Below, piece after piece: positions 45,437 to 52,815 of a stretch of 64,000 nucleotides of DNA. A program made the translations under genes and the position numbers. The notes under the pieces are model-generated. The model saw only the letters and a list, made by a program, of their open reading frames with translations. It did no database searches and had not been told where the DNA came from. Source of the stretch: Jeotgalibacillus alimentarius (lineage in GTDB: Bacteria; Bacillota; Bacilli; Bacillales; Jeotgalibacillaceae); the NCBI RefSeq assembly GCF_000829445.1, contig NZ_JXRQ01000008.1:62001-126000 (forward strand), written 5' to 3'. Position 1 is the stretch's first letter, and the number at the start of each line of letters is the position of its first letter.

Positions 45437-46735
45437 ATGCGTTCATATGAAAAGTCACAGGAAGCATTTAAAACAGCATCTGAATTAATGCCAGGAGGAG
45501 TCAACAGTCCTGTCCGTGCATTTAAATCCGTTAATATGGATCCGATTTTTATGGAAAAAGGAAAAGGATCTATGATATACGATATTGATGGTAATGAATA
45601 TATTGATTACGTCCTGTCGTGGGGACCTCTTATTTTAGGACATGCAGATGATCATGTGATTGAAGAAATTAAAAAAACTGCAGAAAGTGGTACAAGCTTC
45701 GGGGCGCCAAGTCTTGCTGAGAATAAACTGGCAGAGCTGGTGATCGAACGTGTACCATCTATTGAAAAAGTGAGAATGGTTTCTTCAGGTACAGAGGCAA
45801 CAATGAGTGCGCTCAGACTGGCAAGAGGTTTTACGGGTCGTGACAAAATCGTTAAATTTGAAGGCTGCTATCACGGTCACGGAGACAGTCTTCTGATTAA
45901 AGCAGGTTCAGGTGTTGCAACACTTGGACTGCCTGACTCACCCGGCGTTCCTGCGAGTGTAGCTCAAAATACGATTACTGTACCTTATAATGACTTTGAA
46001 TCTATCCAGTATGTATTTAAAGAATACGGCAGTGAAATTGCAGGTGTAATCGTTGAACCTGTTGCTGGAAACATGGGTGTTGTACCACCAGTTGAAGGTT
46101 TTATGGAAGAACTGAGAAAGCTTACAACCGATCACGGCTCACTGCTGATTTTTGATGAAGTAATGACAGGCTTCCGCGTTGGCTATCATTGCGCTCAGGG
46201 ACATCTTGGTGTAACGCCTGACCTGACATGTCTTGGAAAAGTAATCGGCGGCGGTCTGCCGGTTGGCGCATTTGGCGGCCGCAAGGATATTATGGAGCAC
46301 ATTGCACCAGCAGGGCCAATCTATCAGGCAGGAACACTCTCCGGTAATCCGCTTGCGATGGCTGCAGGCTACGCTACACTGTCCCAGCTGACTGAAGAAA
46401 GCTATCACGGATTTGTTGAATATGGAGATAAGCTTGAGGCCGGTTTTACTGAACTTGCCAAAAAGTATGATATCCCTCACAGCGTGAACCGTGCAGGGTC
46501 AATGCTGGGCTTTTTCTTCACAAATGAGAAAGTAACAAACTTTGATAAAGCGAAAACGTCTGACCTTGAACTGTTCGGTGAGTTCTACAGACTAATGGCA
46601 GAAAACGGCGTCTTCCTTCCACCATCACAATTTGAAGGCTGGTTCCTTTCAACAGTGCATGGAGAAGAAGAGCTCGACCGCACACTAAAAGCAGTCGAAG
46701 CATCATTTAAAGAAATTGCATCCAAAAGATCATAA
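45437..46735 (+). CDS. hemL: Glutamate-1-semialdehyde 2,1-aminomutase
   Basis: 432 residues, PLP-dependent class III aminotransferase fold. The PLP lysine is Lys268 in [16 protein letters not shown]; other family motifs are [26 protein letters not shown] and [10 protein letters not shown]. It converts glutamate-1-semialdehyde into 5-aminolevulinate. AAAGGAGCG precedes the ATG. Last gene of hemAXCDBL; repeat R6 and a strong terminator follow. Confidence 0.96.
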   Translation: MRSYEKSQEAFKTASELMPGGVNSPVRAFKSVNMDPIFMEKGKGSMIYDIDGNEYIDYVLSWGPLILGHADDHVIEEIKKTAESGTSFGAPSLAENKLAELVIERVPSIEKVRMVSSGTEATMSALRLARGFTGRDKIVKFEGCYHGHGDSLLIKAGSGVATLGLPDSPGVPASVAQNTITVPYNDFESIQYVFKEYGSEIAGVIVEPVAGNMGVVPPVEGFMEELRKLTTDHGSLLIFDEVMTGFRVGYHCAQGHLGVTPDLTCLGKVIGGGLPVGAFGGRKDIMEHIAPAGPIYQAGTLSGNPLAMAAGYATLSQLTEESYHGFVEYGDKLEAGFTELAKKYDIPHSVNRAGSMLGFFFTNEKVTNFDKAKTSDLELFGEFYRLMAENGVFLPPSQFEGWFLSTVHGEEELDRTLKAVEASFKEIASKRS

Positions 46736-46775
46736 TAATTAGGGCTATATTAAAGCCCAATCTTGTTTTAGCACA

Positions 46776-46910
46776 GCTGGTGATTGGAGCGGAAGGGGGA
46801 CGACTCCAGCAGGAGAAGCGTGACAGGTGAGACCCCGCAAGCGCCCCGCGCTGAGGAGGCTCACCGCACGCCCTGCGGAAAGCGTTCCCCCTGCAGCGGA
46901 AATCAACAGC
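46776..46910 (+). repeat. Structured intergenic repeat, copy R6 (subfamily B)
   Basis: 135 bp with inverted ends GCTGGTGATT (46776-46785) and AATCAACAGC (46901-46910). It contains GGGGGACGACTCCAGCAGG, GGTGAGACCCCGCAA, GAGGAGGCTCACC and CCCTGCGGAAAGCGTTCCCC. Stems are GGGGGA/TCCCCC, GCAGG/CCTGC, GGTGAG/CTCACC and inner AGCGC/GCGCT. It differs from subfamily A in stem bases but keeps the loops. Between hemL and its terminator. Confidence 0.85.
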
Positions 46911-46933
46911 CATCTTTACAGAGCTATAATTTT

Positions 46934-46980
46934 AAAAAGGCAGGGCAGTAGATCGCACATATCTACTGTCCTGCTTTTTA
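46934..46980 (+). terminator. Intrinsic terminator of the hem operon
   Basis: Arms 46934-46953 and 46961-46979 with inner GCAGTAGAT/ATCTACTG pairing and outer AAAAAGGCAGG/TCCTGCTTTTT pairing, one bulge; T-run. It lies 24 bases after repeat R6. Confidence 0.92.
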
Positions 46981-46984
46981 TATC

Positions 46985-47011
46985 ATACAGGCCTCTTTTC
47001 ATTCATAAGCT
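46985..47011 (+). promoter_or_regulatory. SigE-like promoter for spoVID
   Basis: ATA (46985-46987), 16 bases, CATAAGCT (47004-47011), resembling the mother-cell SigE pattern with a CATANNNT -10 box, 29 bases before the start codon. spoVID is a SigE gene in B. subtilis. Confidence 0.5.
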
Positions 47012-47040
47012 GTAAGAGCAATGATTAAAAGGAGGCACCA

Positions 47041-47943
47041 ATGACAAAAAACACAGTTTATCAACTCCAGGAAAACATCGTTTTTAAAGGAGAGCATGTC
47101 CTGAGTGAGCTGCGCACGCTCTCATTCGAACCAAGCGTGTCCATAACAGAACACGCTGATCAGGTCGTTGTGGAAGGAACACTTCATTTAGCAGGAGAAG
47201 GCAGTTATGTAACAGCAGAAGGAACCCGTGACTATGAATATCCTGAAGTACAGGAATCAACGGTCATGGAAGAACTCGTATTTTTTGAACATCACTTCCC
47301 GCTATCGATCTCTATTTCTTCAGCGCGGGTGGAAAGAAAACAGGATGTGGAAGTGTATATTGATCATGTGGACTATGAGCTTCCGGAACCAGGTGTGCTG
47401 CAGGTAACAGCAGATATCATGATTGAAGGGATTTCTGAGCCGAAACGTGAAGAAGTCAGAATGCTGCCGAACCAGCCTGAAGAATGGTCTGGAGAGGGAC
47501 TCACAGAACTGTTGACAGAAGAACCGCAGGAGGCTGAACCTGAAGAACCTGCCGTGACTGAAGAAGAAACACAAGAAGACATAACTGAACCGCCTATTGA
47601 GCAGGAGACGGTCGAGGCACGGGAGGAACCTGCAGCACAGGAGGAAGCAGTTCAGGAAGAGACAGAACAAAGAGAAGAGCAGGAAGAAGAAACGGATGAG
47701 GAAGATGAAGAATATAAAAAGCGGGATGAAGATACGTTTGCACGTTTTATTCAGACGCTTGAAGAAAATCGGACCATCATTAAAATACATATCGCCCAGC
47801 AGGATGAAACACCTGAAATGGTTGCTGAGCGCTATGGGGTACCGATGCTTCAGCTGATGAAAAGCAACCAGTTTGAATCCAGAAGGCCGTTCAACAGAGG
47901 CGAACTGATCTGGATCCCATCGCCTCAGATCCATTCAAAGTGA
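47041..47943 (+). CDS. spoVID: Spore morphogenesis protein SpoVID
   Basis: 300 residues. The N-terminal domain (about 1-150, LQENIVFKGEHVLSELRTLS) is the conserved SpoVID region needed for coat encasement. A very acidic Glu/Pro-rich linker follows (about 155-232), then a C-terminal LysM domain (about 245-297, ETPEMVAERYGVPMLQLMKS). B. subtilis SpoVID is about 575 aa, so this protein has a much shorter linker. It guides coat proteins around the forespore. GGAGGCACC precedes the ATG. Its end overlaps the convergent small membrane gene by 19 bases. ysxE, its usual partner gene, is not here. Confidence 0.88.
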   Translation: MTKNTVYQLQENIVFKGEHVLSELRTLSFEPSVSITEHADQVVVEGTLHLAGEGSYVTAEGTRDYEYPEVQESTVMEELVFFEHHFPLSISISSARVERKQDVEVYIDHVDYELPEPGVLQVTADIMIEGISEPKREEVRMLPNQPEEWSGEGLTELLTEEPQEAEPEEPAVTEEETQEDITEPPIEQETVEAREEPAAQEEAVQEETEQREEQEEETDEEDEEYKKRDEDTFARFIQTLEENRTIIKIHIAQQDETPEMVAERYGVPMLQLMKSNQFESRRPFNRGELIWIPSPQIHSK

Positions 47944-48116
47944 AGTACACAGGCAATGCCAATCAGAATACCTAAGATCAGCACGTCAATCGTGGATGGT
48001 ATTAGTAAAAGTAGGATAGCCTGAAAAATACAAATTGGAATAATAATTGTCTGTAAATAACAGCGGCATTTTTTCCACCATGGCGGTTTAGGCTTTGGCA
48101 GCATTCTTTTACCCAT
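47925..48116 (-). CDS. Small two-helix membrane protein, function unknown
   Basis: 63 residues: a basic Pro/Trp-rich N-terminus (KPKPPWWKKC), then two hydrophobic helices (about 21-39 and 41-58), ending FEWI. I cannot assign a family name with confidence, though similar short proteins seem to occur in Bacillales. Evidence for a real gene: AAAGGAG 7 bases before the ATG on the - strand, plausible composition, and a sporulation-like -10 box upstream. It occupies the place where B. subtilis has ysxE. It overlaps the end of spoVID by 19 bases convergently. Confidence 0.65.
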   Translation of the reverse strand: MGKRMLPKPKPPWWKKCRCYLQTIIIPICIFQAILLLLIPSTIDVLILGILIGIACVLHFEWI

Positions 48117-48145
48117 AACAGACTCCTTTCCATTATGCTTTCTAT

Positions 48146-48154
48146 TATCATATG
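48146..48154 (-). promoter_or_regulatory. Mother-cell sigma-like -10 box before the small membrane gene
   Basis: On the - strand CATATGATA matches the CATANNNTA -10 element shared by SigE/SigK promoters, 30 bases before the start codon. No convincing -35 element was found. Confidence 0.35.
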
Positions 48155-48180
48155 CACAGAGGTGTTTTTTGCGATTTTTA

Positions 48181-48210
48181 TTGACTAAACAGGCTGATTT
48201 TGATTATGAT
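48181..48210 (+). promoter_or_regulatory. SigA promoter of the valS leader
   Basis: TTGACT (48181-48186), 18 bases, TATGAT (48205-48210), just upstream of the T-box. Confidence 0.7.
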
Positions 48211-48216
48211 AGATGA

Positions 48217-48464
48217 TATAAACAGATGCATTGATCAGGAGTAGTACGCAGTTTGTCATTCTTCAGAGAAGAAATTCATTTGGTGAGAGAATTTCCAGAA
48301 CAGACCCTGCAGAAGTCGCCTGTGAGCAGTATTGGTGAAGTTTCAGTAGCCCGTGCCGGTTAGAAGCCGTTATCTTAATTAAGTGCACAGACACCAGTCT
48401 GTGTAAAAAGGTGGTACCGCGAATCAAATCCCTTCGTCCTTTTACGACGAGAGGGATTTTTTTG
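48217..48464 (+). promoter_or_regulatory. T-box leader (tRNA-Val sensing) of valS
   Basis: It contains the T-box sequence AAGGTGGTACCGCG (48408-48421), followed by a terminator hairpin (AAATCCCTTCGTC near 48426-48438 with GACGAGAGGGATTT near 48446-48459) and seven T residues. A GTC codon near 48312 in GAAGTCGCC is the likely Val specifier, assigned from context rather than folding. Uncharged tRNA-Val should permit read-through to valS. Confidence 0.92.
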
Positions 48465-48549
48465 TTGTTTATTTTATAAGTGACTGATGTGAAATGGTAC
48501 CAAATGAAAAAATTATAGTTATGTCGAAGTCAGCTGTTTAATAAGCACA

Positions 48550-48680
48550 GCTGTTGATCCTCGCTGCAGGGGGCGACTCCAGCAGGAGAAGTCGGACAGG
48601 CGAGACCCCGCAGTGCGAAGCACGAGGAGGCTTGCCGCCGACCCTGCGGAAAGCGTCCCCCTGAAGCGGAAATCATCAGC
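48550..48680 (+). repeat. Structured intergenic repeat, copy R7 (subfamily B), inside the valS leader
   Basis: 131 bp with inverted ends GCTGTTGAT (48550-48558) and ATCATCAGC (48672-48680). It contains GGGGGCGACTCCAGCAGG, GGCGAGACCCCGCAG, GAGGAGGCTTGCC and CCCTGCGGAAAGCGTCCCCC. Inner hairpin GTGC-GAA-GCAC; middle stem GGCGAG/CTTGCC. It lies after the T-box terminator and 37 bases before the valS ATG, so it is part of the valS mRNA. Confidence 0.85.
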
Positions 48681-48717
48681 CAACTTTGACAGAGCGAAAC
48701 AAAATGGAGGTAATCAT

Positions 48718-51357
48718 ATGAATGAAACATCAATGCCGACAAAGTATGATCCGAAAGCGATAGAAGAAGGCCGCTATGAATGGTGGCTGAAAGAAAAAGT
48801 ATTTGAAGCAAGAAGCGATGAGAGCAAAGACCCTTATATCATCGTCATTCCGCCGCCAAACGTAACAGGTAAACTTCACCTTGGACACGCGTGGGATACA
48901 GCGCTGCAGGATATCCTGACACGGATGAAACGGATGCAGGGCTATGACGTACTATGGCTGCCGGGTATGGACCACGCCGGGATTGCTACACAGGCCAAAG
49001 TGGACCAGAAGCTTCGTGAGCAGGGTAAAAACCGTTATGAAATGGGCCGTGAAGCATTCCTTGAAGAATCATGGAAATGGAAAGAAGAGTACGCTGAACA
49101 TATCAGAGAGCAATGGTCAAAGCTTGGACTTGGACTCGATTACAGCCGTGAGCGATTCACACTTGATGACGGTCTTTCAAAAGCTGTACAGAAAGTATTT
49201 ATCGACCTTTATAATAAAGGGCTGATCTATCGCGGAGAGTATATCATCAACTGGGACCCAGCAACAAAAACAGCTTTATCTGATATTGAAGTGATTCATA
49301 AAGACGTTCAGGGTGCTTTTTATCATATGAGATACCCACTTACTGATGGCAGTGGACACATTGAAATTGCTACAACACGTCCTGAGACAATGCTTGGTGA
49401 TACGGCAGTAGCTGTTCATCCTGATGATGAGCGCTATCAGCATCTGATCGGCAAAACTGTAAAACTGCCAATCGTTGGCCGTGAAATCAAGATTGTTGCT
49501 GATGACTATGTTGATATGGAATTTGGTTCAGGTGCTGTTAAAATTACACCTGCACACGATCCAAATGACTTTGAAATCGGTAATCGTCACAACCTTGAAC
49601 GCGTACTTGTGATGAATGAAGACGGTTCTATGAATGATAATGCAGGTAAATATCAGGGTATGGGCCGTTTTGAGTGCAGAAAGCAGATCGTCAAAGACCT
49701 TCAGGAAGAAGGCGTACTGTTTGAAATTGAAGAACATCTTCACTCAGTTGGACATTCCGAGCGAAGCGGTGCGGTTGTAGAGCCCTATTTATCAACACAG
49801 TGGTTTGTAAAAATGGAGCCGCTTGCGAAACAGGCAATGGATATTCAGGAAACTGAAGACAAAGTTAACTTCATTCCGAACCGCTTTGAAAATACGTATA
49901 TGAGATGGATGGAAAATATCAGAGACTGGTGTATTTCAAGACAGCTCTGGTGGGGCCACAGAATTCCGGCCTGGTACCATAAGGAAACTGGTGAACTATA
50001 TGTAGGTGAAGAAGCACCTGAAGATATTGAGAACTGGAATCAGGATGAAGATGTACTGGATACTTGGTTTTCTTCAGCGCTATGGCCGTTTTCAACAATG
50101 GGCTGGCCGGACGAAGCATCTGCTGACTTCAAACGTTATTATCCAACATCAGCACTTGTAACAGGATACGATATCATTGCGTTCTGGGTATCACGCATGA
50201 TCTTCCAGGGTGTTGAATTTACCGGACAGCGTCCATTTAAAGATGTATTAATTCACGGTCTTGTCCGTGATGCAGAAGGCCGTAAGATGTCTAAATCTCT
50301 CGGTAACGGGATTGACCCGATGGATGTGATTGAACAGTACGGAGCTGATTCTCTGCGCTACGTTCTGACAACCGGTTCTTCACCTGGTCAGGACCTTCGT
50401 TTCTCAATGGAGCGTGTTGAGTCAATCTGGAATTTTGCCAATAAGATCTGGAATGCTTCAAGGTTCGCACTGATGAATATGGATGGTCTCAAATTTGAAG
50501 AGATTGATCTCAGCGGAAAGAAATCTGTTGCTGACAAATGGATTCTGACCCGTCTGAATGATACGGTTGAAAATGTAACAAGCCTTGCTAAACGCTATGA
50601 ATTCGGTGAAGTCGGCCGTACACTTTATAACTTTATCTGGGATGATTTCTGCAGCTGGTATATTGAAATGGCAAAGCTGCCGTTAAATGGGGAAGACGAA
50701 GAGGCGAAGAAGACAACCCGCTCCATTCTTGCTCACGTTTTGGATCAAACAATGCGACTCCTGCACCCATTCATGCCGTTTATCACTGAGGAGATCTGGC
50801 AGAACCTGCCTCACCAGGGCAAGTCTATTACAGAAGCTGCATGGCCAGAAGTCAACGAGTCTCAAATTGACCGTGAAGCGGAAGAAGAAATGAAGCTGCT
50901 CATTGAGATTATCCGTTCAGTACGTAATATCCGTGCTGAAGTAAATACGCCAATGAGTAAAAAAGTCAGCCTGCTGATCCGTGCAGCAAATGATCAGACA
51001 GCAGAGCGTCTAAAGAAAAATGAAGCTTTTCTCGACAAATTCTGTAACCCTGAAAACCTGACAATCGGTACAGAGGTGAAAGCGCCTGAAAAAGCAATGA
51101 CTTCAGTCGTGACCAATGCAGAATTGATCTTGCCGCTTGAAGGTTTAATTAATATTGACGAAGAGATTGACCGTCTTGAAAAAGAACTTGATAAGTGGAC
51201 AAAAGAAGTTGAACGTGTGGAAAAGAAACTCGGCAACGAGCGTTTTGTAAGCAAGGCACCTGAAGCCGTAGTGGAAGAAGAACGTGCAAAACAAAAAGAC
51301 TACCTGTCAAAACAGGATGCTGTAAAAGCGCGTATTGAAGAGCTGCGCACAGTATAA
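48718..51357 (+). CDS. valS: Valyl-tRNA synthetase
   Basis: 879 residues, the usual length. Class I signatures HIGH as [10 protein letters not shown] (about residue 52) and KMSKS as [11 protein letters not shown] (about 523). The CP1 editing domain lies about 190-340, the anticodon-binding domain follows about residue 600, and the C-terminal coiled coil ([20 protein letters not shown]) about 815-879. It charges tRNA-Val and edits mischarged threonine. The frame is open from 48613 through repeat R7, but ATG 48718 with TGGAGG at 48705-48710 is clearly the start. Controlled by the T-box. Confidence 0.97.
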   Translation: MNETSMPTKYDPKAIEEGRYEWWLKEKVFEARSDESKDPYIIVIPPPNVTGKLHLGHAWDTALQDILTRMKRMQGYDVLWLPGMDHAGIATQAKVDQKLREQGKNRYEMGREAFLEESWKWKEEYAEHIREQWSKLGLGLDYSRERFTLDDGLSKAVQKVFIDLYNKGLIYRGEYIINWDPATKTALSDIEVIHKDVQGAFYHMRYPLTDGSGHIEIATTRPETMLGDTAVAVHPDDERYQHLIGKTVKLPIVGREIKIVADDYVDMEFGSGAVKITPAHDPNDFEIGNRHNLERVLVMNEDGSMNDNAGKYQGMGRFECRKQIVKDLQEEGVLFEIEEHLHSVGHSERSGAVVEPYLSTQWFVKMEPLAKQAMDIQETEDKVNFIPNRFENTYMRWMENIRDWCISRQLWWGHRIPAWYHKETGELYVGEEAPEDIENWNQDEDVLDTWFSSALWPFSTMGWPDEASADFKRYYPTSALVTGYDIIAFWVSRMIFQGVEFTGQRPFKDVLIHGLVRDAEGRKMSKSLGNGIDPMDVIEQYGADSLRYVLTTGSSPGQDLRFSMERVESIWNFANKIWNASRFALMNMDGLKFEEIDLSGKKSVADKWILTRLNDTVENVTSLAKRYEFGEVGRTLYNFIWDDFCSWYIEMAKLPLNGEDEEAKKTTRSILAHVLDQTMRLLHPFMPFITEEIWQNLPHQGKSITEAAWPEVNESQIDREAEEEMKLLIEIIRSVRNIRAEVNTPMSKKVSLLIRAANDQTAERLKKNEAFLDKFCNPENLTIGTEVKAPEKAMTSVVTNAELILPLEGLINIDEEIDRLEKELDKWTKEVERVEKKLGNERFVSKAPEAVVEEERAKQKDYLSKQDAVKARIEELRTV

Positions 51358-51366
51358 AAATACCGG

Positions 51367-51398
51367 GCGGATAGACGTAACTGTCTGTCCGCTTTTTT
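51367..51398 (+). terminator. Intrinsic terminator after valS
   Basis: Stem GCGGATAGAC (51367-51376) with GTCTGTCCGC (51383-51392), one G-T pair, then six T residues, 17 bases before folC. Confidence 0.88.
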
Positions 51399-51414
51399 AA
51401 GGAGTGATTGCGAT

Positions 51415-52701
51415 ATGATACAGACTTTTGAAGAAGCAGTAAGCTGGATTCATGGGAGGCTCAGACTAGGGATAAAGCCTGGACTTGAGCGGATGGAATG
51501 GATGATGGAGCGGCTCGGTAACCCGCATTTGAAAATTAATGCAGTTCACATAGGCGGAACAAACGGTAAAGGATCAACGCTCAGTTTCTTAAGAAATATT
51601 CTGGAAGAGGGCGGCTATTCGGTTGGGACATTCACCTCACCTTACTTTGAAGTCTTTAACGAAAGAATTTCTGTTAATGGAAAGCCGGCTTCTGAAGAAG
51701 ACTGGACTTCACTTGTAAATAAAATTAAACCGCTGGCAGATGAACTTGAAGAACATGAGCTTGGCGGTCCGACAGAATTTGAAGTTATTACGGCGATGAT
51801 GTTTTATTACTTTGGTGAAGTGCAGCAAACGGATTATGTACTGATTGAAGTCGGGCTTGGCGGAAGATTTGACTCTACAAATATCGTGAGACCGGTATGC
51901 AGCTGTATTACTTCGATCGGCCTTGATCATGTCAACATTCTCGGACATTCCTATGAGGAAATTGCATTTGAAAAAGCAGGGATTATTAAAGAAGGCGTGC
52001 CGTTAGTTTTTAATGTGAGGCACAGTGGAGCACGTGAAGTCATTCTGACTCAGGCTGAAAAAATGAATGCTCCTGTGTATGAATTAGGTGAACAATTCCA
52101 TGTGCAGATTGAAAAAACTGACAGTGAAGGGGAGATGTTCAGCTATAACAGCAATATTCAATTAAAAACATCTATGAGTGGTGCGCATCAGGTTGAAAAT
52201 GCTTCTTTGGCTGTTACGATCGCAAAGCTGACAGAACCCAAGCTAAATCGTAATATCATTCAAACAGGAATTGAGAAGACATTCTGGCCGGGGCGGTTTG
52301 AAAAGATCAGTGAAAACCCTTTGGTAATCATGGACGGCGCTCATAACCCTGAAGGCATCGACACGATGATGCAGACAATTCATGAAAAGTACCCTGAAAA
52401 ACACGTGCATTTTATTTTTGCAGCTGTGTCAGATAAAGACCTGACAAATATGATTAGTAAACTCGATCAACACGCTGATCGGATTACCTTTACATCATTT
52501 GATTTTCCAAGAGCAGCAGACGCAAAGTCGCTTTATGAATTGAGTAATCATAAAAATAAACAGGCCATAGAAAATACTGAGTGGATGACTGAGCTCAATC
52601 AATCAGATGATACACTTTATATGATTACTGGATCACTGTACTTCTTATCCGGTATCTATAAGGACCTGAAACATTTGTTAAAAGCTGATCACGAGCATTA
52701 G
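51415..52701 (+). CDS. folC: Folylpolyglutamate synthase / dihydrofolate synthase
   Basis: 428 residues, Mur-ligase-like. P-loop HIGGTNGKGSTLSFL (about 43-57), the catalytic loop TSPYFEVFNERI, VGLGGRFDSTN and the C-terminal motif MDGAHNPEGI. It adds glutamates to folates and probably also makes dihydrofolate from dihydropteroate. AAGGAGTGATTGCGAT precedes the ATG. It follows valS as in B. subtilis, but the comC prepilin peptidase gene expected next is replaced by an unrelated block. Confidence 0.95.
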   Translation: MIQTFEEAVSWIHGRLRLGIKPGLERMEWMMERLGNPHLKINAVHIGGTNGKGSTLSFLRNILEEGGYSVGTFTSPYFEVFNERISVNGKPASEEDWTSLVNKIKPLADELEEHELGGPTEFEVITAMMFYYFGEVQQTDYVLIEVGLGGRFDSTNIVRPVCSCITSIGLDHVNILGHSYEEIAFEKAGIIKEGVPLVFNVRHSGAREVILTQAEKMNAPVYELGEQFHVQIEKTDSEGEMFSYNSNIQLKTSMSGAHQVENASLAVTIAKLTEPKLNRNIIQTGIEKTFWPGRFEKISENPLVIMDGAHNPEGIDTMMQTIHEKYPEKHVHFIFAAVSDKDLTNMISKLDQHADRITFTSFDFPRAADAKSLYELSNHKNKQAIENTEWMTELNQSDDTLYMITGSLYFLSGIYKDLKHLLKADHEH

Positions 52702-52740
52702 AGTATAATTAATAGAATATTTACATTTGTTAAATATTAT

Positions 52741-52769
52741 GTGACGAGTTGAAATTAATTTGGTATGAT
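52741..52769 (+). promoter_or_regulatory. Promoter for the diguanylate cyclase gene
   Basis: GTGACG (52741-52746), 17 bases, TATGAT (52764-52769) with extended TG before the -10, 46 bases before the start codon. Confidence 0.5.
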
Positions 52770-52815
52770 TATTGCTAAATGAGTCTATTATCATATAAAA
52801 GTGAGGTGAGGTAAG

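Noticed and set aside
46827-47015. 62-codon ORF after hemL
   Set aside because: It is a translation of repeat R6 and the terminator; no ribosome-binding site.
47320-47934. 204-codon ORF antisense to spoVID
   Set aside because: Its Phe/Leu/Arg-rich sequence is the mirror of the acidic Glu codons of spoVID; no ribosome-binding site.
2628-48680. CRISPR array or integrative element formed by the R repeats
   Set aside because: Copies are kilobases apart, lack regular spacers, and no cas, integrase or transposase genes are present.
48613-48717. N-terminal extension of valS (35 residues)
   Set aside because: It translates repeat R7 and has no ribosome-binding site; ATG 48718 has a consensus site and the normal ValS N-terminus.
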